From assembly GCF_009674765.1 (NCBI RefSeq), contig NZ_WKKF01000008.1, positions 62,001 to 126,000 of the forward strand: 64,000 nucleotides of DNA. Direction: 5' to 3'. The position numbers and the translations under genes were made by a program. Origin of the DNA: Metabacillus idriensis. GTDB taxonomy: Bacteria; Bacillota; Bacilli; Bacillales; Bacillaceae. This document shows positions 62,011 through 64,000 of this stretch, in pieces (within the stretch, counting starts at the first letter, position 1; the number at the start of each line of letters is the position of its first letter). The notes beneath the pieces are model-generated. The model was not told the DNA's origin. It was given only the letters and a program-made list of their open reading frames with translations, and made no database searches.

Positions 62011-62418
62011 TCACCCCTCTAACATTTCCTTTAAAACCAGCAGTACATTTCCCTCTTTTGCTTCTGCTTTCTGCAAGAGCTTTTTCCCCTTGTTTTTAAG
62101 CTGATAGTGCTTTGAACCTGAATCATTCCACGCAGACCCGATCCATCCTTTTTGTTCCAGCTGATGCAGCAGAGTATATAGAGCACCTTCATTTTCTTCA
62201 AACCTTCGTACTCCCCTGCTTCTCAAAAATGCAGTCAATTCATGGCCTGTCTTTTCATAGACAAGCAGGTGAAGAACCGCAAGCAAAATGTCTTCATCTT
62301 TTTCCTTTTGTTTCTTAATCTTTTCCCTCACTTCATTCCGGTGCTTCTCTGTGAACGTTAATGCAGCAAATGCCGATTGATCCATTGATTTTTTTAACTT
62401 TTTCAGGCGGTCTTCCAT
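62011..62418 (-). CDS. PadR-family transcriptional regulator
   Basis: 135 residues: a Lys/Glu-rich N-terminal helix region (about 1-38), then a PadR winged helix (about 42-115, ILLAVLHLLVYEKTGHELTA and YTLLHQLEQKGWIGSAW). The N-terminal extension, which is not typical of short PadR proteins, may contact the sigma factor. ATG at 62418 directly abuts the sigma gene stop, so translation is coupled. It probably modulates the operon. Confidence 0.85.
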   Translation of the reverse strand: MEDRLKKLKKSMDQSAFAALTFTEKHRNEVREKIKKQKEKDEDILLAVLHLLVYEKTGHELTAFLRSRGVRRFEENEGALYTLLHQLEQKGWIGSAWNDSGSKHYQLKNKGKKLLQKAEAKEGNVLLVLKEMLEG

Positions 62419-62955
62419 TTATTTCTCCTCCAATCTCTCTTTAAGCAGAACTTTAGCCCGTCTTAATCTAGTCTTTACCGTATTCTCACTTACTCCAATA
62501 ACAAGCGCGATTTCCTTGATTGGCAAGTCTTCATAATAAAAGAGGTAAATCACTTCACGGTATTTTACAGTCATCATCATGATGACAGATATCAACTGAG
62601 TATCCTCTTCTTTTTGAATGGCCATCTGTTCAATCGATCCCTTTGCAGTACTGTTTGGTTCCAGTTCGTCGCCAGCCGTCTCGACATTCTTGTGATGCCA
62701 GCTTTTCAGAAAGTCTTTGCATTGGTTGATGGCTATACGCCAAAGCCAGGTTCTCAGCTTTGATTTTCCGCTGTATGTATGGAGAGATTTATAGCACTTT
62801 ATAAATATATCCTGCGTTAAATCCTCAGCAGTCTCTTTATTTCTGACGTAAGAGTAGACAAGCTGCAGGATCTCCTGTCCGTAACGGATCATGATTTCAT
62901 CGATCAGTCCATCTTTATCTTCCATTTCCAATGCTTGTGCAGCCCATTCTTCCAC
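62419..62955 (-). CDS. ECF-type RNA polymerase sigma factor
   Basis: 178 residues: sigma region 2 (about 22-90, DLTQDIFIKCYKSLHTYSGK, RTWLWRIAINQCKDFL) and region 4 (about 120-175, YREVIYLFYYEDLPIKEIAL, SENTVKTRLRRAKVLLKERL). GTG start at 62955 with GGGAGGGG upstream. First gene of a three-gene operon with PadR and a SEDS protein and without a classical membrane anti-sigma factor. The prefix domain of the SEDS protein or the PadR protein may take that role. Confidence 0.92.
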   Translation of the reverse strand: MEEWAAQALEMEDKDGLIDEIMIRYGQEILQLVYSYVRNKETAEDLTQDIFIKCYKSLHTYSGKSKLRTWLWRIAINQCKDFLKSWHHKNVETAGDELEPNSTAKGSIEQMAIQKEEDTQLISVIMMMTVKYREVIYLFYYEDLPIKEIALVIGVSENTVKTRLRRAKVLLKERLEEK

Positions 62956-63168
62956 TTTTGCCCCTCCCTTTCATAGATTTAGACGACACTCCTGTATGAT
63001 AAGTTTTACAGATTGATATTATTCATAAAAAAAAGGCTGGGCCGCTGCCAAGCCGGATTTATCTTTATTAATTATGACACTTGTTCTGGCATTTCATTTA
63101 CCCAATCAAATGATCTATGATATTTTGAGCAGTCACTATCATTCCTTTTTTCATAAGAAATATTAATA

Positions 63169-63554
63169 GAGGCTGGGACAAAAGGTTTTCAGCCAAAGAA
63201 TAATCCGAACTATTATGTGAAATTCCAACTTAAATTTCGTTTTAGTTCGGATTTTTTTCTTTGGCTCTTTTCATAAATATTGTTGCTGCCAGACTAAATG
63301 ATAGAAACCTTAAGTGGATTGCAGCGGAAGGAACTTGACTCCTGCGGGAAATAGAGCAAAGTGGGAGACCCCACAGGCAACGCCGAGGAGGCTCCCAGCC
63401 GGACCGCGGAAAGCAAGTTCCTCTCGCTGCAAGGAACGGACATTATTTATCATAAAAAACAACAATCTATGCGAAAATAGCCCTTTCTTTTAATGGTTTT
63501 CGCACTATTCAATGTTCGGCTTTCATTCAGGAGATGATCGTTATGTCCCAGCCT
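63169..63554 (-). repeat. Structured non-coding element, copy 2 (inverted)
   Basis: Reverse complement of the element at 48351-48737, with roughly 90 percent identity by eye. Borders GAGGCTGGGACA and TGTCCCAGCC. Main differences are in the apical part of the GC-rich hairpin (GGTCCGGCTGGGAGCC here, GGGGAGCAGGGGAGCC there). It ends 18 bases from the stop of the MurG-like gene. Confidence 0.9.
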
Positions 63555-63571
63555 CCATTTACATCTTATTC

Positions 63572-64000
63572 TTATCTGCCGTTTATCTCCGCAACAAGTA
63601 TACTAATTGCATCTTTCCGGTCAAGCGAGGTCATTTTCTGCTTCATATCATCTCTTTTGCTCTTTAAATCAGCCAGATGTTTCACAAGCGTTTCTACAGA
63701 TAAATGTTCTTCCTCAAGCATCATCGCATATCCTTTTTCCTGGAACGATTTTCCGTTTAATATCTGATCTCCCCGGCTTTGATTTTTCGTTAGAGGAATA
63801 ATTAGCATTGGGATTCTTAGGGCAAGGAATTCGAAAATAGAATTCGATCCGCCTCTTGTAATTACAAAGTCTGTTGCGGCCAAATAATGAGGAAGCTCAT
63901 CATGAACATATTCAAATTGTTTGTAGTCCTTCTGATTCGCATAGTTCTCATCGACGTTTCCTTTTCCGCATAAGTGAATGATCTGATAGTCTTTCAGCTG
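63572..64000 (-). CDS. MurG-like glycosyltransferase, C-terminal part (cut by window edge)
   Basis: At least 143 codons, open to the right edge. The C-terminal nucleotide-sugar-binding half of a GT28 MurG-type enzyme is visible: YHLAATDFVITRGGSNSIFE-like core (HDELPHYLAATDFVITRGGS), then FLALRIPMLIIPLTKNQSRG and DQILNGKSFQEKGYAMMLEE. It transfers GlcNAc from UDP-GlcNAc to lipid I. The RGDQ motif fits the MurG2-type paralogue of Bacillus as well as the dcw-cluster MurG. Lack of cell-wall neighbours favours the paralogue. Confidence 0.88.
   Translation of the reverse strand, partial: QLKDYQIIHLCGKGNVDENYANQKDYKQFEYVHDELPHYLAATDFVITRGGSNSIFEFLALRIPMLIIPLTKNQSRGDQILNGKSFQEKGYAMMLEEEHLSVETLVKHLADLKSKRDDMKQKMTSLDRKDAISILVAEINGR

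Overview
The window reads as a chromosomal stretch of a spore-forming, Gram-positive member of the Bacillaceae (Bacillus in the broad sense). This rests on low GC, strong AGGAGG-type ribosome binding sites, frequent TTG/GTG starts, a tricistronic Ger germinant-receptor operon, an AlkC-type glycosylase, opuC, bioB, cysJI/cysL and hssRS-hrtBA genes with Bacillus/Staphylococcus-type sequences. No rRNA, tRNA, CRISPR array or intact prophage was seen. Species cannot be named from sequence reading alone.

Layout. 1-2.3 kb: a run of small orphan genes on the minus strand, one of SMI1/KNR4 type, each followed a few bases after its stop by a copy of a short repeat with the palindromic core CAATCG-N4-CGATTG. 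2.7-3.8 kb: AlkC-type DNA repair. 4.1-8.9 kb: sulfite reductase cysJI with the divergent LysR regulator cysL. 9.1-10.8 kb: lipoprotein, membrane protein and MneS-like cation exporter. 11.1-13.5 kb: secreted M14 peptidase, a 21-bp tandem repeat and bioB. 13.7-16.3 kb: a broken membrane gene, a PrsA-like foldase without lipobox and a DnaD-domain protein with a repeat-expanded linker. 16.4-20 kb: accessory patch with orphan genes, a DinB protein with an internal duplication, an XRE/membrane/truncated ABC operon and a DUF4304-like fragment.

20.2-24.5 kb: PAS sigma-54 activator, a near-perfect -24/-12 promoter, a GabT-like aminotransferase and an SSS symporter, a likely amino-compound uptake and transamination unit. 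24.5-27.9 kb: four-gene OpuC-type compatible-solute ABC transporter. 28.3-38.7 kb: brnQ, lipoprotein, alkaline phosphatase, ArsR+MFS pair with a perfect operator-like palindrome, GNAT, cyclic-phosphate receiver protein, YcdB/YcdC-like protein and CWB2 wall-binding protein. 39-40.3 kb: decayed SRPBCC gene, decayed IS1595-type transposase and a 43-residue gene. 40.4-44 kb: GNAT, serine hydrolase and M3 oligopeptidase. 44.3-48.2 kb: heme-stress module hssS-hssR-hrtA-hrtB with a recognisable HssR direct repeat.

48.3-64 kb: membrane and orphan genes, DUF3243 protein, gerB-gerA-gerC operon, formylglycine-generating enzyme + sulfatase with a divergent AraC regulator, orphan gene, PhzF, YciI, an ECF sigma/PadR/RodA-like operon, and the 3' part of a MurG-like gene at the right edge. 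Two roughly 385-bp non-coding, highly structured elements lie in inverted orientation about 14.5 kb apart (48351-48737 and 63169-63554).

The most interesting signal is the dispersed short repeat. About fifteen copies, all in the same orientation, sit mostly just 3' of minus-strand accessory genes. This gives a gene-plus-3'-element layout that resembles a cassette array.
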